NCBI GenBank assembly: GCA_030435675.1
Contig: CM059623.1
Location: 7,590,012 to 7,654,011, forward strand
Direction of reading: 5' to 3'
Source: Steinernema hermaphroditum
Taxonomy: Eukaryota > Nematoda > Chromadorea > Rhabditida > Steinernematidae
DNA length: 64,000 nucleotides
This document shows positions 1-10,700 of this stretch, one piece after another. The translations under genes were made by a program, and so were the position numbers. Every line of letters begins with the position of its first letter. The stretch's first letter is position 1. Below the pieces are notes generated by a model. The model made no database searches and was not told where the DNA came from. It saw only the letters and a program-made list of their open reading frames with translations.

Positions 1-954
1 CTCATCACTCTCCTCCAGGTACAGCCCGATCGTGGCGGGACCGAAAGTACACGATTACGACAAAAAGTAACTTCTGCTTTCCACGAAAACCGGTTCCCAG
101 CACGGCCTTGACCGAAAAAAGGACGAGAACAGCCCTACCCGCAATTGCAGCTGATGGTTAGGGCTGTAGCACGCGAAACAAAGGGAAAACTTGCACCATG
201 AGGGGCTATTCTAGAGGAGGCCCTAAGAATGCGCGATAACACGACATATAATGTATGATCTCAGATGATGTACCCGGACATGGGCCGCCGTATCTACGTT
301 ATCAATGCACCGGGCGCCGTGAATACCGTATACCACATGATCCAGCCGGTGTTGGCAAAGGAGACGCGAGGGAAGGTGGAATTCCTCGACTCTTCATGGC
401 GTGACCGTCTCTGCGAGGAGCTCGGCGCCGAGAACATCCTCGAGCACTGGGGAGGCACCAAAAAGGCCCTCGGCGCCACCGGCAGGATCCGCATGGGCGG
501 CAAGGTGCCCGAGTCCGTTCTGTGGGCCATACGCATCGCTACAGTCCCTAACGAGCCGTCTTGCAGGATCGAGAACATGCGCGAGTGCGGCGAGCCGGCG
601 GATAAGGAGCTGAAGAAGGTGAGCGTACCGGCGAGGCGCCACGGCACCGTAGCTGTGGCGGTGGCGGAGGGTGGATCGAGGCTCCGTTGGTGGTTCCGCT
701 GCGACAGCGGTGATATCGACTTCCTGATCCGAAAGGACGGCCACGAGGTGCCCCAGCCCCCGAGGGCGTCCGCCTTAACCCGAACCGTTTAGGTGTGGCC
801 CCGGTTTCGGACGACGACGGAGTTCGTGCCGGAGTTCGGCGAGATCCTCTGCGAGGCGCCCGGCACCTTCGAGCTCGTCTTCGACAACGGCCACGGGAAG
901 CTCTGGTCGAAGAACATCGCCCTCCGCGTCGACATAGAGCGCCCCTTCTTGTAA
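1..954 (+). CDS. CRAL-TRIO/GOLD (Sec14-like) lipid-transfer protein, 3' part
   Basis: Exons <1..18, 265..747 and 793..954 join in phase 0 (introns of 246 and 45 nt); the 5' part lies outside the window. The first visible codons read LITLLQ and run into MMYPDMGRRIYVINAP, the end of a CRAL-TRIO lipid-binding lobe (the YPE..RR..I(V)NAP signature), followed by FLDSSWRDRL and a GG motif that close this lobe. A GOLD beta-sandwich follows; its hallmark WWFRCDSGDIDF sits at about residues 143-154 of the part seen, and the protein ends ..VDIERPFL. In animals this combination marks SEC14-like proteins that bind phosphoinositides, tocopherol or squalene-type lipids in the cytosol or Golgi. Ligand unknown. 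The family call is firm, the orthologue is not. Confidence 0.88.
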
Positions 955-1001
955 ATACGTGTATCGAACGGAAAAGGACAGCGATATCATCTGATATTCG
1001 A

Positions 1002-1054
1002 CGGCGATCACGGGACACGACAGATGGGGCCTTCGTGGTGGCGGCACTTCCGGG
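1002..1054. repeat. 53-bp exact dispersed repeat, copy 1
   Basis: This 53-bp stretch beginning CGGCGATCACGGGACACGAC recurs without mismatch and in the same orientation at 2732..2784. Copy 1 lies between the stop of the Sec14-like gene and the stop of flp-24, copy 2 in the region upstream of flp-24. No terminal repeats or target duplication are visible. Confidence 0.9.
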
Positions 1055-1060
1055 CGCTTT

Positions 1061-1324
1061 TCAGAAGCCGCTGCGCTTGCCGAAGCGGATCATCATGTCG
1101 GCCGCGTTGGGCACTCGCTTCTCCATGTACCGCGCCTGCAAGGGCTACGGTAGCGGGGCGGCGGCGGGTGCACTCACGTTCATGAACTCGCGGACGGCGT
1201 CGTAGTGGGGACGGTAGAAGGCGGCGCTGAAGTCGTCGTCGTAGGGCCGCGCTTCGGAAGCGCCGACGAAGAGGGCGGCGAGGAGGGCGACGGCGAGGAC
1301 GACGATCTGCGTGAATCCGACCAT
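1061..1324 (-). CDS. flp-24: FMRFamide-like neuropeptide precursor FLP-24
   Basis: Two exons, complement(1178..1324) and complement(1061..1135), with a 42-nt phase-0 intron, encode 73 residues. Residues 1 to about 25 form a signal peptide (hydrophobic core IVVLAVALLAALFV, small residues GASEA before the likely cleavage). Near the C-terminus a dibasic KR is followed by VPNAADMMIRFG, then KR and the tail SGF. Processing would give the amidated peptide VPNAADMMIRF-NH2. This is the FLP-24 pattern (C. elegans VPSAGDMMVRFG), and as in known flp-24 genes there is one copy only. FLPs are secreted from dense-core vesicles and act on peptide GPCRs. A splice acceptor lies about 10 nt before the ATG, so trans-splicing is likely. 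Its exons are too short for simple ORF calling. Confidence 0.9.
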
Positions 1325-4300
1325 TCTGCGGGAATCTGGAAGACAGAGGTTAGGGTGCTGCGCCCGAGGCGACGACGGAGGGAACGACCCCTCCGGGAGG
1401 CGCCGAATCGTCCCGCAGGGAGCGATTAGGCGCCGATTTTTTGTCGCGAAATGGAGGCGAAAACAGCCAGAATCCGGAAAAAGGGGCTAATTCGCGGAAC
1501 GCCCCCGGAGCGCCTCGAAAACACTCGACTTCGTTAACACTTCGCCGGCCCCGGGGAAGGTCCTCCCGGAGCCCTTTGTCTTCGGAAGCCGACCGTAGTC
1601 CCTCCCCCGGCGTCACGTCATCTTCCATAAATCGCCCAGGGTCCGATTAGCGCCTTCCGGAGGGCGCTACCGTAATCGAGCCCTCTTTGGCCCTATGACG
1701 TCGATGGTTCAAAGAGCGAAACGTTTCGCTGCAGGAGACTACGCGCAGTCCTAAAACGGCCATTCAAAAGGCTATAATTTGTTTATCGAAACTCCGAAAC
1801 AGATCAGAAGTCGTCGGATTCGTCACTCCTCGAAACTCCCACAAAGAAAGATTGCAGAGGGCGCCGTGGACCAAGAAGGCCTTGGCCTCTGGAGTACCGT
1901 ATCACTAACGAACCCCGAGGAGTCCTCGAGAGTCCTCGAAGCCCTTCGGAGGTGGAGGAGGACCCGGAAGGTGTCCGGTGGCGCGTCTGGAGGGTCCTCG
2001 GCACGCAACATAGAAATGATTCGGCGGAAGGGAGGGTGCCGGGAGGGACTTCGGATTCCCCTCCCCCCGCGGGGTCAATTATGCGCGAAGGCGGGCCGCC
2101 CTGGGGATCGCCATTTAGACGCCAAGTTTACGCGAACTCGATTAGAGGAGGAGATGGAAGTGGACTGCAGAGAACCACAAGAATGGCCACGTTGTTGTCT
2201 TAAGTGATGTCTTCCCTTGATTTCCCAACGTGCGAAAAGATCAGAAGTGGAGGGCTCCTCCGCGGCGGATCTAGAGGATCGGAATGCCATCCAAAGCAGA
2301 TTCCACTCCACTGTCTCCCATTCGATTCGTCGACCCACTTATCCTCCAGCAAAGCTTCTTTCCCCTTGGAAGCGACACCTCCTCTGCACTACGGACACGC
2401 ACCTCCCGATATCTTCCGGACGCACGCAATGCAACTCGACCCCCTTTTGGAACCATCAATTTTGAAGGCGCCCCTTGATGGCCCCGGAATTGAGGGTGTG
2501 AGCACTGTTTTATGAGAAGACGATTAATAATGCGGAGGCTTCTTCGCGGAGAGTTCGATTCGGGGGTAAATTTCAAAACAGCCGACGTCTAAGACTCTTC
2601 CACTACGGCGGTAGTGGGACACAAAAGGACGCTTTCCAGGGAGGTCCTCTCTCCGTGGATCCTCTGGACTTCTCTGATCGTTGTCCCGGCACGCAAAGTC
2701 AGTCTGCAAGTCTGGCAGACAAGATGACCTTCGGCGATCACGGGACACGACAGATGGGGCCTTCGTGGTGGCGGCACTTCCGGGGACAAAAGAAGAGGTG
2801 GACTTCTAGGGCTGCACAATGGGTCCTTTCCAAAGGGCATCTGGAGGGGGCCGAAGAGGTAAGAAGGCAATAAAGGGGAGAATAAATAAGAAGCGGACGC
2901 GAATGTCAAATAAAGGGACGTCGTGAGTGACGCGACGCGACTTTAGGCCTGCAGAAACGGGGCTACCGAGGCCCGAAGCCGCGTCCTCGCTGGGGAGGGC
3001 CTCTGCTGGCGAGGCGCAAATTGGAAATTGCTCCCTTTTATGGGCTGTAAACGGCGCCGCCGGGGACTCAGATGCAGAAGGAACGAAGTTTTCGAGAATC
3101 CCGTACATAGGAGCCAGAGGATGAGGGTCTTCGGGGTTTAAGAGGGCCATGAAGGGGAGGAACTCGAATTCTAGCTGAATTCATCCCATAAACTCGGCGT
3201 TGTTTACAAGAATGTGTTTATAACCTGTCTTTCGGGATTCCTATGAGTGCATCTTTTGACGAAGGGTGCAATCTGGACATTTCTATCGCGCCAACTGACG
3301 TCTAACAGTCTCCCGTCCCGGCCTGGTGGCGATGTGTACAAGGCGGATCTCGATTAGTCCCGTAGAAGTCTATTTCGTGCCCATTTCGGGCCTATTTTGG
3401 ACATCTCCACTGGCCAAATAGCACCTTGTTTCTCAAATCCCGTTGAAGGCTGTCCTCTTGAGGTATCCGTTTTCCGGAAATTATGGAAATGGATACCTCT
3501 TTCCAGGCACTTTGCAACGTGGGAGGGAGGAGGTTCGAACACCTCCTGGATGTTTCTCGAGGAATTCGAACATCGGAGGTGGTTAGGCCACAAACACGTT
3601 GTTTGCGGAGAAAACCACTCGTTCTGGGTGATTTATCCCTTCCAGGGAGATCATCTCGGCTTCTTTGTCACCTGGTCTCAGAGACACTCGTGCACTTCTA
3701 GCAAAATCCGTACAGAGGGAACATTTCAGAGCGGCACACAGGGTCCACCTCCACAGCTGTCGCCCAATTATCGGCCTTCGGAATCGCGTCGGCCCTCCGT
3801 GTGGGCCCTAATAGATTCGGAACGACGCGCGGAGTCCGCGAAATTACGCGCCTCGTTAACCTTCGGCTTTCAGGATAATCCCCCTTTTAATCCACTTTGC
3901 AGCGGCGCCAAACGCTTTGTTTACTTCTGTCCAAGTAGATCCATATCGGGAGAAAATCGCCGAAAATCTCGTCCCGTACTGCAAACTTCGGCCGCCTAGA
4001 CGCCGTCTGGGTGCACTCCTGAGCTGCAAAGGGTAGAAGAGCGATTAGCAGTGGACGTTTAAGGGACCATGCCAGGAATGCCAGGAAGGGACGTCCTGGG
4101 CTGCACACCGCTGGAAAGCTAAAAATGGGAGAGGGCGAATTATTCATTGTTTACCGCCTGATTTTCCGCTTTGGAGGTCACCAGAACTCCATCTTTGAGG
4201 GTGGGAGACGTGAATAGGTTATGCCGTGATGTCAGCGAGGTCAGAGCGACCGAGAAGAGGAGGCCAAGAAGAAAGATATCAACGGGAACTTGGCGACGAC

Positions 4301-5086
4301 TCAGGAAATGAGTTTGTTTCGGACCCATCCATCTCTGAAAGGTTCTAATGATGGACAAGGACGCAAGCTGCACGGCCTGCAGGTCCAGATTTCGAAGAAC
4401 CTCCTCGGACAGAGTTCAAGACGTACACGAAAGGACACAATCAAGGCATGTGGGCGGCTTTCCTGCACCCCCTCGACACGCGACCTTCTTCTGTGATTTC
4501 CCTTCAGAAGGCTCACGGAAACGGCGTCAGGTGCAAAAGATGCGATACGGTAGATGACGTGGCCAGCGTTTGTTTTTCCTTTCGGGGATTGCGTCACACC
4601 GCGAATATAAAAACGCGCACACATAAATGCGAAAATAAATGAAACTCCGAGGCGAGGAACTAATTTATAAAAGCCATTATTCCCCCAACGGCGTTATTTT
4701 CGCCTTTTTCATTTGTAACTATCGAATTATGGAAGGGGGCAACACATAAACATCGGCGACGCCCATTTATCCCGCTAATGGTCATCGGAGGCACTCGAAA
4801 ACAACACCGGGAGATTGCTTCTCGATGCTCCGTGGCGCCAGATTGGAAACACAATTGGACGCAAACAAAAAGGCCCATTTGCTAATGAGCTCCGGAAGTG
4901 TTTGTGTCCTCCTCTGGCTGAGACCCGCGACCTGAACCCGTAAGGTGTGAAGCTGGAGTCTCGAAAGGTCGAGACGGCGGCGGAGATGAACGCAGAGAGT
5001 AACCCAGTTAGGGTAAACTGTGTTATGCAACAAAGGAGATAAAAGCCGAACGGCGGCGTTCGCCCCACTTGGACGACTTCTCCGCG
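1325..5086. other. Intergenic region, no gene seen
   Basis: About 3.8 kb between two divergent genes. No open frame here shows a recognisable domain, signal peptide or consistent splice pattern. It holds copy 2 of the 53-bp repeat (2732..2784) and scattered TACCGTA motifs (near 1669 and 1888). It must contain the promoters of flp-24 and of the gene at 5087. Confidence 0.6.
2732..2784. repeat. 53-bp exact dispersed repeat, copy 2
   Basis: Second copy of the 53-bp sequence at 1002..1054, same orientation, no mismatch. Confidence 0.9.
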
Positions 5087-6002
5087 ATGCGCACCCTCGG
5101 AACCCTCTTCACCGCGGGACTGCTCCTCGCAGGAGCCTTCTCCATCGAAGTTCTCCCCATCAGCCCCGTCCGGCAGCACGAAACCTCCCTCGTCGGCGCC
5201 AATGGTGAGTTCAGAGAGTGAGCAGGATTGTGTGGCTAACCTGTGGTGTGGGAACGATCGGGTCCCGACTGGAATCTAAGCGGTGTTCTTTAGTTTTGGG
5301 CATTCCGGAAAAAACCTAGATTCAGTTTAGGCGGTAGAACGTTCGAGGACAACCTCTCTCTTCCTGTCACTCACTACCGTAATCCGACTGAACTTTAACT
5401 GAGTTTGAGAAAAAAACTGCATCCTACAGTATGCCTACAGTATCGCATCCCATTTTATGGCCTTGTAGAATCGCCTCGAAAACGTTCCTCTTCAATTTGG
5501 CGCTTTGAGCTCGTCACAAACGAGGGAATATTTCAGAGACGATTCCGAAGGACGAGTACAGGGAGGTCCGCCGCCTGCTGACTACCGTAATCCGGAACGC
5601 CTACGCCGTGCAGCACCAGCGGAAGTTCTACTACCACAACGTCTTCAACGCGACGCACTCCGTCGCCGTCCAGAATCTCTCCGCCCTTGAGAAGGCCATC
5701 GACGAGCGCGCCAAGGAGCTCCCGAAACTCCCGACAGCGCTACAAGCGATTCGCGGCGAGATTCCGCGCTGGAAGACGATCCTCGGTACCGTAATCGGGC
5801 ACACCGCAGATCCTACAGTCCCCTTTCAGAGATGTCGCCGTACTTCTCGACGGAGAAGCCGCTCCGCGACGTCTTCTGGGATATCGGAAGACGCTCCCTC
5901 GACTTCTTCTTCGAGATCCTACCGTACTCGAGGTACCGTAACCACGACGACACCATCGAGGCGGTCTCCATCTTCCTCCAGTCGATCATCGAGATCGACT
6001 GA
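5087..6002 (+). CDS. Secreted protein of unknown function
   Basis: Exons 5087..5204, 5537..5785 and 5830..6002 (introns 332 and 44 nt, both phase 1) give 179 residues. The N-terminus MRTLGTLFTAGLLLAGAFS is a signal peptide. The mature part is mostly predicted helix with few hydrophobic stretches, two N-glycosylation sequons (NAT, NLS) and no cysteine pattern. There is no membrane segment, so it is probably secreted. I do not recognise a family. An AATAAA lies 10 nt after the stop. The second intron starts directly with GTACCGTAATC, the repeated motif of this window. Confidence 0.7.
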
Positions 6003-6569
6003 GTCCTCTTTAATAAAGCTTTTGTGCCGGTCTGTGGCGACATCCGGAGGTCAGCATCGACAGGAAATGACGCTGAGTCAGACGAAAATATTTTCGAAGC
6101 CGAAAATTACCTCAATCGGCTCCAATTGGACACTTCTGCGATTCATGCAGTTCAACTGGGTGACGTGAACTGACGGGAGAGGAAAACACGATGGGGATCT
6201 GGTGCCCAGCGGTCAGTGTGAGGGGTGCTCGAGGACTCCTGGGTCCTGCAGAGAAACGTAAATGATATCTGACCCTGATCGCCCCATCTCTGTTTACAGG
6301 AACATAGAATAAGTGACCACGAATCGTTTTCTTTGTTTTCGTCGAGGGAGATTACGATAGAAGATAGAAGGAGACTCTTATAAGTGACGGCGACACTTTG
6401 ACCCTTGCAGAAGGCGGCTCCCCGAAGCCACCAAAAACCGACCGGCACCCCTAATCGGCTTCCCCGCCGACGCGCTCTTTGACCCTTCGGTCCCAAAATA
6501 ACTTCGACGGCGCTTCTCCGCGAAAACAATCGATCGATAGCGCTGGTGCTCCTTTTTCCCAGCGTCGCC
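6003..6569. other. Intergenic region with poly(A) signal
   Basis: 567 bp between two genes on the same strand. It contains AATAAA at 6012..6017 for the upstream gene and, about 12 nt before the next ATG, a pyrimidine-rich acceptor (CTTTTTCCCAG) suited to trans-splicing. Nothing else is seen. Confidence 0.6.
6012..6017 (+). terminator. Poly(A) signal AATAAA
   Basis: Canonical hexamer 10 nt after the stop codon of the secreted protein gene. Confidence 0.8.
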
Positions 6570-7301
6570 ATGAATCCTCTGCTCCTCTGCCTTCTTCTGC
6601 TCCTCGGCGCTCCCTCCGAGGCGCTCATCGACGTCTCGTACAACATCCTCTACCTCCCGATGGTCGTCGTCCGGAATCGGACCTGCGCCTCGGCGCTTTC
6701 CCTCGACGTCGACGGCGTCCTCCGTATCGACGCCAACAGATCGTGCATCGACAGTGCCGGACACTCCTACATCCTCAACCAGGCAGGTCTTCCTCCCGTC
6801 TCCTTTGATTGTCCTTAGAACGAGGGGATCGTCGACCTCAGTGACCGGACGGTCCAGAGGAATAACTTCTCGGTGGCCCTTCAGCTGACCGACGGTGGTG
6901 CCCTCGAGGGCTTCTTCTCCCTCAACGAAACCTCCAAAGTTACGGGATACAACGTCACCCTATCCTGTGAGTTCCCTTTCAAGCGTGCTCGTCGGAGCGA
7001 GCTACCTACAGATCACAATGTTCTCTTCTAGCTCTTAAAGTTGACAAGACGGTGGCGATTACGGTATTCGTGGCGATCAGAAGCATCGCCAAGTCGACTA
7101 CCGTCAACTTCGCCCTGGTAGGTGTCCCATGAGCTTCCTCCAAAGCCGCTTTTGCAGGGAGTCCTTCTCGGCGCCATCGTCGTCGCCCTCTTCTGCGCCG
7201 TTGCCTTCTGCGTGCGCGCCTGGCCCAACTTCTCGCCCCTTGAGTCTTCCGACTCCATCGACCCCCTCACCGAAGACGGGAACCTCGAAGCACACGACTG
7301 A
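6570..7301 (+). CDS. Type I membrane protein, family member A
   Basis: Exons 6570..6782, 6819..6966, 7032..7117 and 7158..7301 encode 196 residues: a signal peptide (MNPLLLCLLLLLGAPSEA), a beta-rich extracellular part with two cysteines and sequons (NRT, NFS, NET, NVT), a membrane segment (GVLLGAIVVALFCAVAF) and a short acidic tail. It is paralogous to genes at 36.7 kb, 42.0 kb and 47.2 kb: the block FSVALQLTD..GFFSLNET aligns with FEVQLELSD..AIFSINDT of member D, and introns fall at the same places with phases 0, 1, 0. Intron 1 is only 36 nt and must use a GC donor (CAG/GCAGGT), since a GT donor breaks the frame. Function unknown. Confidence 0.78.
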
Positions 7302-7514
7302 AGTACGTCCTTACTGCTACCATATGCGTGTATCCTCCTACAAAATATATATCTTGTTCGGCACATTCGGTGAGGAGGGCGCTACCAAAGCCTTGAGAAC
7401 TCCTTCGGAGCGAGGAGATCTGCAGCGCGCTGAGGGTCTCCCCAGCAGAACTGTCAAACATACACTTTAGCATAAATACACAGAAAATTAAGAATACAAT
7501 GCATACATGAAATC

Positions 7515-8807
7515 TTACAGCGAGCGGTACATCGCCAGGCGGTCACGGTGACTCTCCTTCGCCGCCAACGCCATTTTAGCCTAAACTACGCAGGTATTAT
7601 CGCAAAACAGAGGGAACTTGCCTGCGTCACGGTCTGCTCGATGTGTTTCACGTGCTCCGTGAAATAGTGAACGTAATCCAGCTGCGCACTGGAGCCGCGT
7701 TTCGGATCAACACCGTACGGTGTGAAGTATTCAACGATAGTGTAGAGCTCCCGACATGCACTAGGGTCGCCAATAACTGCATCAATATCCTTCTTGGTTA
7801 AGGTCAAAAACCGATTGATGTCGATGCCTTTGCGCTCCAACATTGGCAAATACCCGTCCATGCGAAAAATTCTTAGCAATGTTCCTAGATCTTGGATCTC
7901 CTGGGCTGTCCTGTGTTCAAGGCGCCACTAAATTTCATTGTCAGAGATGCAAAGGCGAAAAGAAGCGACTCACAGTATCGAGGATAGCCGTAAGTCTCGG
8001 GTTTTGTGATTCAAGTACGAAAGACTCAGCGCTCTGGCCTTCATTGTTGGCGACCAGAGGATTGGCGCCCTAAAAAAGCACCTTGCAACAACTTATGTTA
8101 TCACTGGATGACCCACGTTCTCCAACAACGCTTCGAATATGCGCGCGTATTCCAAGGACGCTGCAATTGCCGTCGGAGTCATCTGTTCAACGTCAACACG
8201 GTTCGGATCGGCTTTCCATTCCAGCAGTAGCTCCACAATGGAATGCTGCTTGTTTATGACTGCGTAGTGGAGTGCCGTGCGCTCGTTTATGTCGGAGTAG
8301 TTCACCTTGCCGCCGAGCGTAAGGAACCGCTTCACCTGGAACGGGCAAGAACCACCTTGAACGTAGAAGGGCGTCAGCACTGACCAGGGACACGTTGCCA
8401 CACGCAGCGGCGAGCATGATGGCGCTCCGGCCGTAACTGTCCCGGCAGTTCAGAATGCTCGGGTTGACACAGAGCACATCACTGCAGACGTTCTCGTGTC
8501 CTAGGTAAGCGCCGTACAACAGTGAAGTCCAACTTTCAGTGTTCTTCTCGCCGAACTGCTGGCGCGTCAGATGCTGGAAATCATGCATTGAGTAGCGGAT
8601 GTCCGATTTACTTACATGGAGCATATCAGTGTAGCCAAGACTTGAAGCTGTGAACAGATCCATACTGTAATCGGCGATCTGCTTCGATTCGGGATATGGC
8701 ATGTCCTCGATCTTCTTGAGGAACGTGAGGTCGGGCTCAACCTGCGGAGCTGGAATCGTCGTCGGTGGCCGGTTCGAGAACCTCACTTGGTGACGGTATC
8801 GGTTCAT
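7515..8807 (-). CDS. Ankyrin-repeat and SAM-domain protein (ANKS3-like)
   Basis: Exons complement(8385..8807, 8117..8335, 7974..8069, 7622..7927, 7515..7580), all phase 0, give 369 residues. Ankyrin repeats occupy roughly residues 45-210 (TSLLYGAYLGHENV, GRSAIMLAAACGNVSL, RTALHYAVINKQHSIVELLL). A SAM domain lies at about 260-310 (LLRIFRMDGYLPMLERKGID, then INRFLTLTKKDIDAVIG). This order resembles ANKS3, a partner of NEK8/ANKS6 at the ciliary inversin compartment, but many proteins share it. The last intron uses a textbook GC donor (CAG/GCAAGT), and splicing adds a basic 21-residue tail. A strong acceptor (TGTTTCAG) sits 4 nt before the chosen ATG, so I take this as the trans-spliced start; an upstream exon cannot be excluded. 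Confidence 0.82.
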
Positions 8808-10700
8808 CTCCCTGAAACAGATGTTGTCGCGAAAGGCGCCACTTCTGTAAAGAGCTGTTTTGTGCTTTCCTCCCCTGAGGATCCGGAAGGCGCGCGAGCG
8901 GCACTGATGCGTCCACGTTCAGCGTTGCGAGACCGGCGGTCCAAAACATTGGTTCCTCTAGCGTTTCTGTGTCGATCATCTCCAAGTTCTTTTCTGGAGT
9001 ATGTGTGTTTGCACAAACAAGTCCGAAGGTTGTTCTTCGGTCATGGGAGGTGCCTCGAGAAGCTGACGCTTCTTCGAAGTGTGTGCGCACTTCTAGTTTG
9101 AGGACAACATTGGAAGATTCCAGAAATCAAGGGGGTGACTGCGGGATTTGGCCAATTTGGGCAGAGTGACGCCTTCGGAAGATGTTTGGATTAACCTCGG
9201 CTCAAAGGCTTCTAGGACAGAGCACCCGTCCCTCCGGGCTATTTTAAGCCAGAGACGCGGCGCGTGTAACTTCTAAATGCACCTTCGTGCGCGCGTTCGT
9301 CAGTTCCCCGGTAATTCGAACCTCCAAACTGCGAATCTCCTCCGAACGCTGAAGTGGTTCTGCACGGGCACCTCGTAGCGAGGTTATGTCAGTTCAGCTG
9401 ACTGATTTGGATCCTTTGGGAAAAGTTAATCTGACTTATTCCCGAGATTTGATTCTGTGTCCACCGTACTTGTCCTCGAATTCGCGCTAATGTGATCTCC
9501 CGTGCAATTAGATTACTTCCCCTCATGGACACGATTCTTTGGACTCCAAAGCATTCGACGATGACAGACAAGTAGACAGAGCAGACGGTCTAGGAGACAG
9601 AGGTGCTGTCTAGGCGCTTTAATTGGCGTCCCGTCACTCACTCTTCTCCCTTAATTCGGCCCGAATGTCCTTACTTGTCACCGCGGAAACCTCCTCTCGA
9701 CTCCGTCCCGTCACTCAATTTGTTTACCGCAGTCCCGTCTACCGTACTCCCCATGCCTCTCCAGCGCTTCTTCTGTCGTACTTATGCAAAAGGAGGAAGG
9801 ACGCACTTCTGATTGTTTTCGACGTCCCTAATTGCCTTTGATCGTGGCCTTCCGTTGTTTTCCCCCAAATTAGAAGCGCCGCGGCGTCATTTCCGTCCTC
9901 TTCCGATGGATCAGGCGCTCCTAATGACTCTCCCCAACGATGGAAGCGTTTCCGAGCTCTTCCGACAGGATCCAAGGCTTCAAGGCGTCCGTTCCGGGAA
10001 CGGCGGTCCTCCTCTAATTGGCACAATCGACCTCCTTCTGAATTGGTGTTTCCCGTGGACCTTTCCACAAGTGTCCTCTGCACTTCTTCCGACTCCTCGA
10101 CGACCTCAGGTGTGACGAGACTGCTTGTCGCCGGGTTTTTAGCCTTTCTCCTTCCTGGAAGCGAGATTTGTAGGGAATTGATGTGACCAAGCAACTCCAA
10201 GACCTTTTTCTGCATTTCTACTGTGGGCCAAATTTCCGAAACTCAATCACTGAGCAGCAGAATCATGAGTGTATTGACCCAAGGCTGCTGGCAGAGAAGG
10301 GCACTGGATGGTGGAAAAACTGTGCGTCTCCAGAGGTGTTCACGTACTTGTTCACCTAGAAATGACGACGAATGCAATTCTAAGCGCCGCAGTTCCATTC
10401 GTTGTTTTGTCCTCCCCTGGGCACTGCTCCTTCCCATTCAGTCTTGTTCTCAGCCGTGCACTTCCTATAGGTATTCCGTTAGCTTCGCGAAGCCATCCTC
10501 GAGTCCTTGGTTGCTGTTCTCTTTCTCGTTGCGGGTTCGACAACCATCGCAACTATTCCTTTTTTGGTTTGTTCCATTTCGCATCCTAAGATGATTAGCA
10601 AAAGAGAGGGGAGCTCAAAAGAATGAAAAACAGCTTCACCACAAAGGTGAAATTTGGGTTACCAGTTTCCATTCCTACAAAAGGTTTTCTCTATTATATA
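8808..10700. other. Intergenic region, no gene seen
   Basis: About 1.9 kb upstream of the ankyrin-SAM gene. Open frames here (for example 9739..10215 on the minus strand) are lysine/arginine/serine-rich without domain or splice support. It probably holds the promoter of the minus-strand gene. Confidence 0.55.

Noticed and set aside
3520..3560. GGTTCGAAC word like a tRNA B box
   Set aside because: No A box at the right distance and no cloverleaf.
9739..10215. Minus-strand open frame of 158 codons
   Set aside because: Low-complexity Arg/Glu/Ser composition, no signal, domain or splice support.
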